Of a DNA stretch of 55,578 nucleotides, positions 21,450-33,222 are shown piece by piece. Both the position numbers and the translations under genes were made by a program. The stretch is from Rhizopus sp. PT2906. Taxonomy: Eukaryota; Mucoromycota; Mucoromycetes; Mucorales; Rhizopodaceae. Under the pieces are notes generated by a model, which was not told where the DNA came from, made no database searches, and was given only the letters and a program-made list of their open reading frames with translations. Where the stretch lies: the NCBI GenBank assembly GCA_025529335.1, contig JAMYHX010000279.1, forward strand, positions 1 to 55,578, read 5' to 3'. How positions within the stretch are numbered: the stretch's first letter is position 1; each line of letters starts with the position of its first letter.

Positions 21450-22774
21450 TTATTTTTCAAGTGGAATCTTTCCATCCAAAGCCAAGAATACTTGGTATAA
21501 AATATGCATCCAGCTATCTAAAGGCCCAGGGATACAGTATCTTAGACAATCTTGTCCACCTACATGTCCATCAGGGCGTAAGTCGGTCAATGCTCCCAAA
21601 TCAACATAAATACCGCCTGCTCCTTCAATAATTGCCTTTGCAATAAGGTTTCGTCGCTTTGTTTCGCTCCATCCAAAAGGTAATACCTTATAATCACTAT
21701 CTGTCAAGCCTTCTATAGGTCCTTCAGCGTCATCACAGAAGGGGTGTCCGATGGATGACGATCTATAGATAACAAGCGTATTGGGATTGTTCTTACGAAT
21801 TGTCTTCATTGTCTCAATTAATCCCTTTATGAACTCCTCATCTGTTTCATGGACTGGCGATCGATTCAAGATAAAGATGGGATAACCTCTTCCAAAGGAT
21901 GGCTTTGCAAAAGGCATCTCGATGATGTCTACTTTGGGATACCCTTGATTTATGTTTGTATGCTGATTATTTGACAGTCGATCGTTTCTAAGATACTTTA
22001 GATGTGTCTCCTGGTACGGTTCATTACACAACGTATGCTCTAATGTAGGATTTTTTTAGCCATACGAACACCACCTAATGACCTTTTTATCACATTACCT
22101 CTGCAATTTAATTCTCCAAAACAAACGGTTGGGCCATCTCTGAAGGTATTCAAAAAGATTTCATGCAATTGATACTGCACCAAATCTCCTACCACGAGAA
22201 TATGTCTTCCATTCAACACCTTACACCATCTGTCTCTGTTTATACTATGGTCCATGTTGTTCTTGATCGGTTCACAAGTTGATTGCCAAACATAACGAAC
22301 AGCATCTCTCTGTCCTTCCCCCTTGTACTTTCGATCACATTTTGCATATAAAGGATCTTGAAAATGAGGCATTACTTTGACTGGGCCGTCCATTTTAACC
22401 CACTTTCCTGATGATGTCCAGCATTCAACCAGTGATCTAAACTGTTGGACTTGTTCTTTGTTTAAGGAAGCTCCCCTGATTGTGGTTTGTATATCAGGAA
22501 ATGCACGAGATACAAGGTTGGATGCCTTTACAATCATGTCTTGTGTCAGCTTTTCTCTCTCATGTTGGGTAAGATTGACTGTGACATACTGATTGAACGG
22601 AGGCATTCCCGGATGAGGCTGTTGGTACCATGGAAGAGTTGTCAATGAAACTGAAGAAGAAGAAGATGCAGAGAATGATGTAAAGAAATGTAAAAGAAAT
22701 ATAGAACATGCTATATAAATGATGATGCGTTGCCATGCTAGCTTTCGCCATCGGGTATCTACCAATACATTCAT
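21450..22774 (-). CDS. PC-esterase (Pmr5/Cas1-like) type II membrane protein, catalytic residues altered
   Basis: Minus-strand exons 22774-22099 and 22039-21450 give 421 aa. A short cytoplasmic N-terminus, one hydrophobic segment (about residues 14-35, IIIYIACSIFLLHFF) and a Ser-rich stalk suggest a Golgi/ER type II protein. The luminal domain resembles GDSL/SGNH acyl-esterases of the PC-esterase family that modify glycans. Blocks seen are HILVVGDLVQYQLHEIFL, RDGPTVCFGELNC, IFILNRSPVH and DCLRYCIPGPLDSW. In active members the first reads GDS and the last D-C-x-H-W/Y-C. Here the nucleophile Ser is Leu (TTG) and the catalytic His is Arg (AGA). The frame is otherwise intact, so it may be a catalytically dead paralogue or have another role. 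Confidence 0.75.
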
Positions 22775-23112
22775 TTCAGTAACAGGTGAAATGAAGACAC
22801 AAAAGATGTAATCCTCTCTTTCTCGATTTTTTTAGTCGTAGTTTGAAATTTACAACGCGCAATGTCGATCGGGAGTATGAAACAAGAACTAGTGCTATTG
22901 AATTGATGTGTGGTTAACGTCAATTCTTTGCTATGATGTATTCATGAGCTTTTGTCAACCAAGTTCACAATCAATAATCGTTGAAAATGTCTTGTAGTTG
23001 CCCTTGTAAGTATTTTGTTTTGGAAACTCTTATTTTCTTGTAGTAAATAGCATCAACGCGGTCCTTAAGCCAACCTTGATAAAATATGAAAGTCAATATG
23101 TTTTTTATTAAA
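22775..23112. other. Short spacer between two minus-strand genes
   Basis: Contains the 3-prime flank of the PKA gene and the promoter of the esterase-like gene. A minus-strand frame ending GWLKDRVDAIYY...IFNDY* (about 23073 to 22971) reads like protein. It has no clear link to either gene and may be chance or an alternative last exon of the kinase. Confidence 0.3.
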
Positions 23113-24584
23113 TTAAAAGTCAGGGAACTTGTCTCTGTAAATATCTTGACATGGTGCGCCATATTGTTCATTTGTCTCTGGATACCTGTCAAAGTGACTT
23201 GCATCACCATCTCCACGTATTTGAGGAATATAAGGAGCTCTGATTTGTCGATTAGCTACTCTATCAAAATCAACACCTTGGAACCAAGGATGGTTTTTGA
23301 TATCATCGGCACCATTTTTAAGGTTACCATAGCGACGAGATAGATCAGAGGTTAAGAGATGCTTGAGTAAATCTTTAGCATTTGGGTCAAAGTAAGATGG
23401 CCAACGAATTTTGCCTTGTAGGATCTTTTCATACAACTTGAGATGATCGTCATCATAAAATGGTGGATAGCCTGCCAACATTTCAAATATCAAAATACCC
23501 AAACTCCACCAATCAACTGCTTTGCCATATCCTTTTGACTGAATGACCTCGGGAGCTATATAAATTATTATTACTATTATTATTACACACCCTTCATATA
23601 TCACTTACCCAAGTAGTCAGGCGTACCACATAAGGTCCATGTGATATCTGGTACGTATTTTGCAAATCCAAAGTCTGTAATTTTAATATGTCCATTAGCA
23701 TCCAATAATAAATTTTCTGGCTTCAAATCCCTGTAAATGACGTTCTTATTGTGAAGATATTCAATTGCCAAGGTAACTTCTGCTGCATAAAATTTTGCAA
23801 CATGGTCTGGAAATCGTTTGCTTTTCCTCAAGACACTAAACAATTCACCACCGGGAACATAATCCATTACCATATAGAGGTTAGCATCATCTTGGAAAGT
23901 GCCCCATAGGTTAACCAAGAAGGGGTTTGCTACAGACTCGAGGATATGTTTTTCATTGTTTGTGTGTTCCACTTGCTTTAATCTGACAACTTCTGTCTTC
24001 TTTAATACTTTGATTGCATAGTACCTGCCATTATGCCTTGATTGAGCCAGATGAACTCTTCCGAATGAACCCGTGCCGAGGGTTCTTAGTAAATGAAAGT
24101 CATCCAATTTCAATTTGGGTCTATTCTTACGTTGATCCATAATGGCTGCATCATATTGTTGATATCGACATTTTAACGCCGCTCTCGTGTTATCGTTGCT
24201 ATTGTGATGAATGTCCGCGTCTATATGTGATGATAGCATATATTAGTAAACAAATAAACACGTTATTTATAAATGCATTTACTATTTTCTAAAATGAAAC
24301 TGTTAAGGCTTTGTATAATTCAAAAAGGTATCTTTTTTACCTGCATGATTATTATTGTTGGGTTGATTTGAATTCATGGATTGTCTTGGTGTTACGTATC
24401 CAGTTGTATAATTGTTCTCTTCTTGAACTTTTGGTAAATCTTGCTGTTGTTGTTGTTGTTGTGGTGGTGGTGGTGGTTGAGTATAAGAAGAAGTAGAAGA
24501 ATGAGGTGTATACATGGTGTTTTCTTCAGTCTTATTTGGTTGATGATGTTTTGCTTTATCAATAATTTTATGAAGAAAAGACAT
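23113..24584 (-). CDS. cAMP-dependent protein kinase catalytic subunit (PKA)
   Basis: Minus-strand exons 24584-24341, 24220-23609 and 23555-23113 encode 432 aa. An N-terminal extension rich in Pro, Gln and Asn (about 110 residues) precedes an AGC kinase domain. Motifs present are GTGSFGRVHLA (P-loop), AIKVLKK (Lys), VIYRDLKPENLLLD (catalytic loop), ITDFGFAK (DFG), TWTLCGTPDYLAPEV (activation loop with PDK1-site Thr) and the C-terminal tail ending DIYRDKFPDF. These are specific for PKA rather than PKC or S6K. PKA phosphorylates RRxS/T targets when cAMP releases the regulatory subunit; in Mucorales it controls dimorphism and growth. A phosphodiesterase that would terminate the signal is encoded 5 kb away. 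Confidence 0.95.
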
Positions 24585-25497
24585 GGATGAACAAAAAAAA
24601 AAAGAAAAAGAAAAAGAGAAAAGGGTTTAATTGAAAATAAACACAATGACTGCTTTGGGCAATCGCTTTTGTTAAAATTTAAAGTCAGCATTATTCTACA
24701 GTGAAGGTAATTTAGCTTGAATCTGCGTGCGTTTGACATTGATCAAGGCTTTGACAGTGCCTTCTCCTTCATTTATTGGACTATTTTTAAGAGTATACTT
24801 CCAAAAATATTGTTCAAGTCAAATAAATAGTGTCGAGCGCAGCAGCGATCGTCTATCTCCGCGAAAGAAGGCATAAAGGAAGAATGCGTATTATTTTGAC
24901 ATAAACAATAGGCGAAAAGGCAGAAATATCCTTTTATTAAAACGTTACTCTACTCTTAAAGTTGCGCACCATGCACAAGAAGTATCTTCTCGTCTTTCTC
25001 ATAGGCGGCTTTCAATGAATCCGGTCATCTTATGAATAGTAGACTTACTGATGATTTTTATACAACCAAAGAAACACAACAATGAGCACGATATTTTGTG
25101 TACATTTCCTTTTTTAAGCTCAGCGCAGTTTCAGCGATGACCGTTATAAGTAATGTATATATTTCTAATCATATTATTACTGTGCATTGATTTAGATATT
25201 CATAAACTATACACTCTCACTAAATAAAGGAACTTTACTATCCGTTACTGGATGATATGTAGCATATTTTCAATTCGAGTGTTTGTATGCATAGCTAACC
25301 TTTAGCCAAGCATCTTGACTGTTTCTTATGCCCCAGGATGCATCTATTCAAGCTTTTATTTTACTAAAATGATGAATATAGAGAGTAATTTATCATAAAT
25401 CAGTTATGCATCACCTTGCGTGCCGTAAAACTAAATAAAGAGAAATCAAAAAGTTCTATTGTCTTTTCTTCACCCTTGTACACAAAAGCATATACCA
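24585..25497. other. Divergent intergenic region, PKA / RCC1-like
   Basis: No gene recognised. A purine-rich tract (24595-24625) lies upstream of the PKA start. The rest is AT-rich with short random frames. It probably contains both promoters. Confidence 0.4.
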
Positions 25498-27244
25498 ATG
25501 GAAATTGATATGCCAACTAGTACAGTATACTCTTATGACACATAGCATGGTGAATTTATGCCAATACTTCTATTTATCTAGTTGATAGCTCAATCCCTTC
25601 GGGAAAAGCCTATGTTATTGGTACGGGTGAAGCATATGGTGAATTGGGTCTCGGCGATGATGTGACAAGTGTAAGTCGCTTAACATTGATTGAAGCTCTC
25701 AAAGATGAAGACATTGTCGATGTACAGTCAAGCTACATGCATTCATTAGCACTCACCAAAAATGGTAAGGTAAGGAACATGCACAATGTATTCTGTGATC
25801 AAAAATAAAAGCCTTGTCTTAGATTTGGAGCTGGGGAGGTAATGAATTTGGTGCTTTAGGAAGAGAGGGTATTGAGTCTATACCTCAGCCTATCCGCCAT
25901 ATATCCATTAAATATACGAAATTCTCAAAGATCGCCTGTGGCTATACTTATTCTATGGCTATCTCTTCCAAAGGACAACTCTACACCTGGGGCACATTTA
26001 TGGTAAGTCTTGAATGTTGGCTTTACTATGATGCACGTCACTTAGCTCATGATAAAAAAAAACGATATTAGTCAAGCCAAGGAGTATTCGGTTATTTTCC
26101 TGGTACAGACATTCAACGTTATCCACGAATTGTAGGAGCTTTAGCTCATGAAACCTGCGTGGATATTGCAGTTGGGAAGCATCACTGTATCTGCTTAACA
26201 AGTGATGGTAGCGTGTATTCGTGGGGATGCGGGGAGTACTGGCAGCTCGGCCGTAAAGTATCTGAAAAGCATATGCTGTCAGAAAGTTTGACTCCACAAA
26301 GGTTAAACTTGAAGGACATCATCAATATCGCATGTGGTGCCTTTCATTCTCTAGCCCTAGATCATCAAGGCCAACTCTATACGTGGGGGCAAAACAATTA
26401 TGGACAGTGCGGCGTTGCCCGAAGGATAGCGAAGAATAAGGTTATAGATGCTTCCAATCTCATACTGGAGCCTACTCTTGTCCCTTATTTTGATGAAATC
26501 AATAAAGAACAACAGCAGCACTATTATCAGAGCAAGGATTTACCAGAGCTATATGGAAGTCATCACCATGCAAATGTCTCTAGTCACGAAATCAAAGAAG
26601 AATCAGAGGATGAGGAAGATGACAATGTGAGTGTGGTAATCCACAACTCCAGAACGAGCAATACAGGTGCTTCTTCTCGTGGAACAAAACGAGGCAAGGA
26701 ACAATCGCGTAAAGAAAACAACCAAGCATATTCAAAGTTCAGAAAGAAGAACAATGAAGAACGAAGCAATTCATCACAGCACAAGGGCGTTTTTGAACCT
26801 TATGACATCAAACACATCGTATCAATCGCTGCTGGTGATCATAGTTCTACAGTGCTAATGAGCGATAATACGTTTGTAGTCTTTGGTAGATGTGAAGAAG
26901 GACAATTAGGTATCCCTTTGTATCCAGGCTTTATTTATCCAGGTAGTAAAGTCAATATGACTAGCAAACGGGTCTATGCTATAGGCTACCCTATCGCAAG
27001 CCTGTGGGCGCCTACAGAAAAAATCATAAATCTCACCTGCGGGTGCAACAGTTCGCTAGTGATGACTGAGTCTGGCAAGTTATTCTTTTGGGGAGTTCCC
27101 TTTTTTACACAAACGTCGGAAAACGGTCATGAAATAATTTCTAGCCAGCACTTGCCTGCTTTACTCAAAGATGTGGTAGAAGAAAACATGAATATCATTG
27201 CTATGTCTATAGGCGATAATTATGGCGTCCTTGTAATTGAATAA
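25498..27244 (+). CDS. RCC1-family protein (Ran guanine nucleotide exchange factor-like)
   Basis: Exons 25498-25519, 25582-25769, 25823-26002 and 26072-27244 give 520 aa. RCC1 binds chromatin and loads Ran with GTP, driving nuclear transport and spindle assembly. Repeats of the seven-bladed propeller are visible: YVIGTGEAYGELGLGDD, IWSWGGNEFGALGREG, LYTWGTF...GVFGYFPG, SVYSWGCGEYWQLGRK, LYTWGQNNYGQCGVA, and KLFFWGVPFF near the end. The GTF...GVFG stretch is typical of true RCC1 rather than other propellers. Between about 26490 and 26795 a charged, low-complexity segment of roughly 100 residues interrupts the propeller. The tiny first exon (22 nt) was chosen because it supplies the only in-frame ATG with good splice sites. 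Confidence 0.85.
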
Positions 27245-28143
27245 GCGCTATTGCGGTTATGTTTTTGCAATAAAGTGCACTTTTTTAATATCATGCTTAT
27301 ACTTCTCTCAATGAATAGAACATCTTGAGATTTGCGTAATATCCAAAGAACCAGTTTTAGCATAAGATTAAAAAGTATAAATACCATCACAGGAATATTA
27401 AAGCAATAGTACATGTCAAAGCAGCAATCCTATAGCTTACTAAAGCATGCGTTATTATTAGACAGTTTCGTACGCGGCTGGAAAAACGTCAACCACTGAG
27501 CCTTACCTACAAAGATAATTAATCATATCGAATATGCACTTATTCTTGAACAGCATTTTCGTAAACGTCATTTGAAGGACCGTTAAAGGGCTGGATTCCG
27601 CTCCAAGTAACAAGTCGAAAAGCTTTATATTGTTTGGAGAAAATAAAGCACTTGCGTTGACAAATTCAATAAAAATTTCCCAGTAGCCCTCCTAGAGAAT
27701 ATTCCCATATCGAACATGGTTTCTCTTTCACAAGAGATTTAAATTTCTACAGGTAAGATGTTCAGAGGTTACTGTTGACTGGTCTAAAACTAACATGGTC
27801 TGATTTAAAGTAGAAATACTGTAACCATGCCTTTAATAAAAAAAAAAAAGAGAGACCTGTATGTATTCTGTAAGCCTCGTTTAGCATGCTGCTATTATGG
27901 CTTAATGTATGTAGTATGCATAATCTATGTAGTGTGTGTAGTAGTTTAATGAATGGAATATGTATAGTGGCTATGGATACGCCAACTGCCCTTTTCTGCT
28001 CTTCCCCTTTTTTGGGTTGCCATAGAAGCCACCTGGCTTCAGTTTCCGCAAAAAAAAAAAAAAAAAAGCTGAAACGCGATTTGAAGTCAGTTACTACAGC
28101 AGCTACTATTGACTTTTTCTTTTTAAAAAATTACACTTGCCTC
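27245..28143. other. Gene-free stretch before the OB-fold gene
   Basis: AT-rich with A runs at 27838-27850 and 28050-28068. The left part should hold the RCC1-like 3-prime UTR and the right part the promoter of the next gene. No mobile element or RNA gene was recognised. Confidence 0.4.
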
Positions 28144-29001
28144 ATGTTGAACATTGCTGAAGAGAATCTACATTGCCATCACTTACTATTTATTCGCGAC
28201 GTTGTTACTTCTAAGCATTATATTGATCAAAACTGCTTTGAGGTGACAGATACTGGACTTGTTTATCGAAAAGCCAAGTAGGAAAACAAGAATAAATAAA
28301 ATGGAACATTATTCATGACCAAATAGACTAAATGGTGTACTGGTAGCACAGGAACAAAAAGAGGAGGAACATCATCTGTGGTTAGGTAATCATGACATAT
28401 AGATTTATGACCAATGCTTAACTTCATACAATTAGATGATGGGACAGCCGTCATCAAAGCCATACTGTCATCATGTTTATATTCACGGAAATGCTATAAA
28501 AAGCTGGAGATATCCTGCTCGGTCACTGTAATTGGCAAGATAGAAAAAATTAATAATGAGATAATTATATATTGTGCAGGGTAGACAATATATGGAAGCT
28601 AAGGAGACAGAATATAGATTAATTATATTTTTAGTTTCCAGGTGCACGAGCAAGGTCTAGATGAAATATATCATTTACTAAAAGTCATTCAGGAACGACC
28701 CAAGAAAACAGCAATAACCTCGTCATCTACACCCATGTTTTACACACTCTCTTCTAACCCCTCCCCTAAACGACTGACCTTTCAATCGCCCACTCGACCA
28801 GATGAATTCACTTGGTCACCTACCCATACTGTAGCTACATCCACTCCGCTACGAGCCTCGATCATCAGACAAATAGAGGCTGATACAGAAGATGAGTTTG
28901 AATTTAGCGATCTGGGTGAAATTGACTTGGCAGCTTTGGAGGCCAATGCGGTGGAACAAAAACTAAACCAGCCAATGAAAAGAAAACTTGATACTATTTG
29001 A
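28144..29001 (+). CDS. Small OB-fold protein, Stn1/RPA2-like
   Basis: Exons 28144-28277, 28327-28385, 28436-28580 and 28635-29001 encode 234 aa. The first about 110 residues have the pattern of a nucleic-acid-binding OB fold. They start with LLFIRDVVTSKHYID, then a strand KLNGVLVAQEQ, then LWLGDDGTAVIKAIL, where the DDGT turn is typical of Stn1 and RPA2, and close with VTVIGKIEKINNEIIIY followed by a helix. The second half is Ser/Thr/Pro-rich then acidic. Stn1 is the OB subunit of the CST telomere complex; RPA2 and RMI subunits share the fold. I favour a Stn1-like protein from the LFIRDV opening but cannot exclude the others. All four exons were assembled by eye and the phases agree. Convergent or divergent partners are absent; the PDE gene follows on the same strand. 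Confidence 0.6.
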
Positions 29002-29220
29002 CGTTTTATGATGTAACAAGCCATTCTGTCATTGGCAAGGATTTGTGCTATTTTTGTCCATGACAGTCACTAACAATAAACAATGAGCGCCTTTTGCTAA
29101 AACTTTGGTTGATCATTGCCACATGGCAACATTTTCCTTTTTTCCTTTTCCTTTTCTTTTTTTTTTTTTTTTTTTTTTCTTTTACGACTGAATCCAAAAA
29201 AGAGAGTCTTATTTGAAGAC

Positions 29221-30545
29221 ATGCTTTTGCTTAAGCATAACACACTTGACTTTAATGATTTGATAACAATAGAAAGAGTAAATATATAATTATTTTTATT
29301 GTTACATTGTTTTGTTGACATGTTTCAATTTTAGCAATATTTGCGTTGGTCAAAGTCCAGTCGTCCATTTGTTACTACAGAATTTAATGTTCTTGACTAC
29401 AATCGTACAGATTTATATGGTCATTTACTTGGGATGTTTGATAGGCTTGGCGTGCTCAGCACCTTAGATGTGACCGTATCGCAGTTATTGGATTTCTTAG
29501 TTGATGTAGATTTGGCATACAATGACACTCCTTATCATTCATTTTACCACGCTGCAGATGTTGTTTCCATATTATATTTCGCAATGACTCATTTAGAAGC
29601 TAAATCTTACTTGACTCAAATGGAGATCGCAGTATTATTTGTTGCTGCTGTTTGTCACGACGTTGGTCATGTAAGTTTTAAAAGTCAAAGATCACAATTT
29701 GTGTATGCTCATTGTTACATTTTTGGTAATAGCCTGGGTTCAATAACGACTACCAAATCAAGACAAAGAGCGAGCATGCCATTCGCTACAATAACAAATC
29801 AGTTCTAGAATCACTCTCTATAGACACGAGTCTCATCTTATTCGAGAAACATCAAATACTAAAGACCCCAGACCAGATTGATCTCTTCAAGCGATTAATT
29901 TTAGCCACCGACATGACTTTCCATTATGACCTTTTAGAGGAAGCACGTCAACTGGAAGATACGCTCTACATGTGGGACACACCCATGATTCATACATGGG
30001 AAGAACGAGATCGTGTGAGCTTTGCAAAGATTCTTTTACATGCTGCGGACATTAGCAATACAGTGAGAATATGGCCCATCTCCAAACAATGGTCTGATTT
30101 AATTGTTCAAGAGTTCTTTAGACAGGGTGATGCAGAGAAACTGGCTGGCTTACCTGTGTCACCAGGAATGGATCGCGATTTTGCTACACAGGCAAGTATC
30201 AGTCTTAAATTTGGTGACTTTATTGTAAAGCCCTATTTCGAGGCCCTCTGTGCGATCTTACCCAAGGCTAGCATTTGGATTGAAACATTGGAAGAGAATA
30301 GACTCGAATGGGAGAATCTCAAGGAAAACACACCCTTGGCCACATCCATTGGCAATTACAGTCGTAATTCATACGTCAGTGTACCTGCAGGTACTGTTGT
30401 CCTACCGATGACATTAGAAACAAGGTTAACAAAACCAATGCCTATCTCGCGTGCATCCAGTCATTCCAACATTTTGATCTCACCTCCACAATCCTCCATC
30501 TCTTCTGAACTTCGAAGAAATAGTGTACAGCATATAGTATCATAG
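29221..30545 (+). CDS. PDE2: 3',5'-cyclic nucleotide phosphodiesterase, class I
   Basis: Exons 29221-29277, 29335-29670 and 29733-30545 give 401 aa. The enzyme hydrolyses cAMP to AMP and so switches off PKA. The HD-type catalytic domain shows YHSFYHAADV (metal His and catalytic His), VCHDVGHPGFNNDYQIK, RLILATDMTFHYDLL, and LLHAADISNTVRIWPISKQW, the class I PDE order. The last about 75 residues are Ser-rich and probably disordered. The first exon is uncertain. The frame LNPKKRVLFEDMLLLKHN extends upstream of the chosen ATG to a long T run (29158-29178), so the true start may lie in another exon upstream. Confidence 0.9.
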
Positions 30546-30742
30546 ACATCCCCATTTGAAAAGAGATCAAAAACTGTATTTATTACTACTACTGTTATTA
30601 TATTTTGTGTATATGTGTTGTATGCAAACATGATGTATATTTATTTAATGAACTATAGACAAATTACTTTAAATAAGCAATATAAATAAATAAATAGATA
30701 GATAGATAGAAACAAGCAAAGTATATATAGATAATAACTAAA

Positions 30743-31427
30743 TTAATTTGGATCATACACAGCAGCGTCATTCATCAAACTGACAGCTATATCATCTTGG
30801 TGACCCTTTGGAATAAAATAAGTTGTTTCGGGTGACATTGCCAATTGTGGATAAGCACATATATTATCAGCCAGTAAACACACTGCTCCTTTAAATAAAT
30901 TAACTTGTTCCATTGTAGGAATCGATACTCGTACGATTTGTTCTGTTGATTCTGGTAATGTTCCTTCCTTAAGATATATTCTTGTGCCTGTCGTTCTTGC
31001 TATATACTCAAAACTGAAGTTGGTCTCTAGTGGATCTCGCAGTAACGTGACTAGATCTCTTGTCAATAAAAAGTTGATTGCCACATCCTATGACACACAG
31101 AATGTTGTCCATGTCAGCAATAATCATAAATAACAATAGTCATAATACCGTTGTATATTGTGCAGGGTAGCGATTAGATAAGTAGCCCAAACACATTGTC
31201 CATGCTTTAGACACATTTTCAGGTTGTCCAGAGATGCTGACTAGTCTTCCGATCACTGGGTAGACTCGAAGTGTTACGGAGCAGTCTTTTTCTATTTGCT
31301 GAACGTGTTGACCCCTAACACCAACAAGGGCAAAGGCTTGTTTGGCTGGAAGAACAGCTCTGATCGTCACGTCTTGTTTGTATGATTCTTCTTTCTCATG
31401 AATCTGAATGAAGCGTATGCTGTCCAT
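30743..31427 (-). CDS. KH-domain RNA-binding protein
   Basis: Minus-strand exons 31427-31149 and 31087-30743 encode 207 aa. The first domain (about residues 18-85) has the KH core with a GxxG loop (LVGVRGQHVQQIEKDCSVTLRV) and a following strand with RLVSISGQPENV. The second (about 95-165) has a KH-like order but lacks a clear GxxG (IARTTGTRIYLKEG). This is comparable with small PCBP/PBP2-type proteins that bind pyrimidine-rich RNA. No localisation signal was seen. It converges with the PDE gene with 197 bp between stops. The specific RNA target cannot be inferred. Confidence 0.75.
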
Positions 31428-31523
31428 AACAAATCAATTAAAAAAAATGTTAATATTAAAATCCAGTATGATTGCTGCTACTTTTATTTGTTGATGGCAA
31501 CAAATTTCAAAGAGGTATTTTAT

Positions 31524-33222
31524 TTACAAAACATTCTTTTTTGTTAAATAGTCAAAGCGTTTGAAAGTGTAGCCAACAAAGGCAAGATCTTTTTGTGCAT
31601 TAACAGTATCTGTTTGATAAGCTATTGTTATTTAGAAATCAATTAGAGAAAGGGCAAATGTGTTATATTGACTTTACCTTGGTTATCGATCGTATCTGGT
31701 ACTGCTTCTAATTCTTCTATAGGGAAATAACTTGTATCTGTGATACTCTTTAATTGAGGTATATGAGGGGATCTTTCATTTCGAAGTTGTTCCCAATTGA
31801 TGCCATAAAAGAATGGATGCGCTTTAATCTCTTCAGCACCATTTCTACCCAATCGATGCTCATGATCACATATCAACCTACAAGATTATTTTCAGTCAAT
31901 TGAATATGATCAAACTAGAACAAACACTACCTGCGAATGAGGTCTTCTGCTTCTCTGCTAACCGGTTGGTCTTCTGGGAATATTAATGTCTCCTTCCAAT
32001 TCATAATCTTTCGGTATGTCTCATGAGGATTCTCTGAGCAGAACGGAGGATAACCACAGAGACATTCAAACATAATGGCGCCAAGTGACCACCAGTCACA
32101 TTCTTTACCATATCCTCTCTGTAAGAAAATCTCAGGTGCAATGTAATCGGGCGTACCCACTGTTGAATAAGCAAGTGCTCTTCTATTCTTTTTCCAAGTG
32201 GCAATCTTTTCCTTTTGTGTGTTCAGATTAATGATGACTTCAGAAGAGTTCTGTTGCGCGCCTTCGAGTAATCGTTGATAGTACTGAGAGTCGTGTGTTT
32301 TGTGGAAACCGGTAGAGAGACCAAAGTCAGAGAGTTTGATATGGCCATCTTTGTCAATAAGTATGTTGTCTGGTTTTACATCACTAGACACACATACACA
32401 ATGAGTCCCCTTCCTTTTTTAATATACATAACCGACTTACCGATGAATAAATCCCAAATTATGGATAGCCTCTAATGCTAACACGATTTCTGCAATATAG
32501 AACCGAGTGACCGGTTCACTAAATGTGTCATACTTGATGAGCATGGTCATCAAGTCTCCGCCGGGTAAAAATTCCATGATCAAATAAAGATATTGTGCAT
32601 CTTGAAAAGAAAAGTAAAGCTGAACAACCCAAGGTGAATCTGCCTCGGCCAAGACATCTCTTTCAGCCCTGACATGAGCCAACTGATCCTTTTTTAGCAT
32701 TTCTGACTTTTTAAGCGTTTTCATTGCATAAATTTTGCCGGTATCTCCTGCCTGAACCAAACGCACCTTTACGTGCATTGTAAGTATATTCGCATCTATG
32801 AGCATATAAAAGTAACCTTACCTCGCCAAAGGCACCTTTACCAATAACTTTTACTGTAATAAAGTCATCTAAACCAAGTCTTGTTCTTCTTAATCTCAGA
32901 TATTGAGATTCTTTTCTGCCTAGTGATTGAAGTTGTCTCTTTTTCTTTTCTTCACTACAGTTTTCTTGAGCTAATTTTGTTTCTAATTCAGTGCGTCTGT
33001 TTACAAAAAAAAAAAAAAGGAAGGTCAGAGTTGATGTGATTCAAAAAAAAAAAGGTTCAACCTTTGGTTTCTTTCATGAGCTTGTTCAAGAGCGGTTTTA
33101 TAATAGTTCTCTAAGCGTAATTTTGCAGCTGTGGCTCTATCCAGCACACTTCGAGGAAATTCTTCTGCTGAACCTCTGTTAGCTTCCTCATGATGTTGTG
33201 GATTTGTATAAGTGTAATCCAT
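31524..33222 (-). CDS. CBK1: NDR/LATS-family kinase (Cbk1/Orb6/Cot1)
   Basis: Minus-strand exons 33222-33062, 32996-32822, 32766-32441, 32383-31931, 31877-31678 and 31621-31524 give 470 aa. The N-terminal regulatory region (about 20-80, with ATAAKLRLENYYKTALEQA) is the Mob-binding helix. The kinase core shows VIGKGAFGEVRLV, AMKTLKKSEM, HRDVKPDNILID, LSDFGLSTGF, then the basic insert characteristic of NDR kinases (EKIATWKKNRRALAYSTVG), and TPDYIAPE. The hydrophobic motif is FVGYTFKRF, as in Cbk1/Cot1. This is the RAM/MOR pathway kinase for polarised growth and cell separation. An upstream in-frame Met exists at about 33294, but the conserved region starts after 33222. Confidence 0.95.

Noticed and set aside
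22971..23216. Minus-strand frame downstream of PKA (ends IFNDY)
   Set aside because: It overlaps the end of the kinase in another frame, and no family or splice evidence ties it to a gene. Kept only as a remark.
27838..28068. A runs as retrotransposon poly(A) tails
   Set aside because: No reverse-transcriptase remnants or target-site duplication next to them; long A/T runs are common all over this window.
28263..28463. Minus-strand frame of 66 codons that reads like protein
   Set aside because: It is the shadow of exons 2 and 3 of the OB-fold gene, whose splice phases and motifs support the plus strand.
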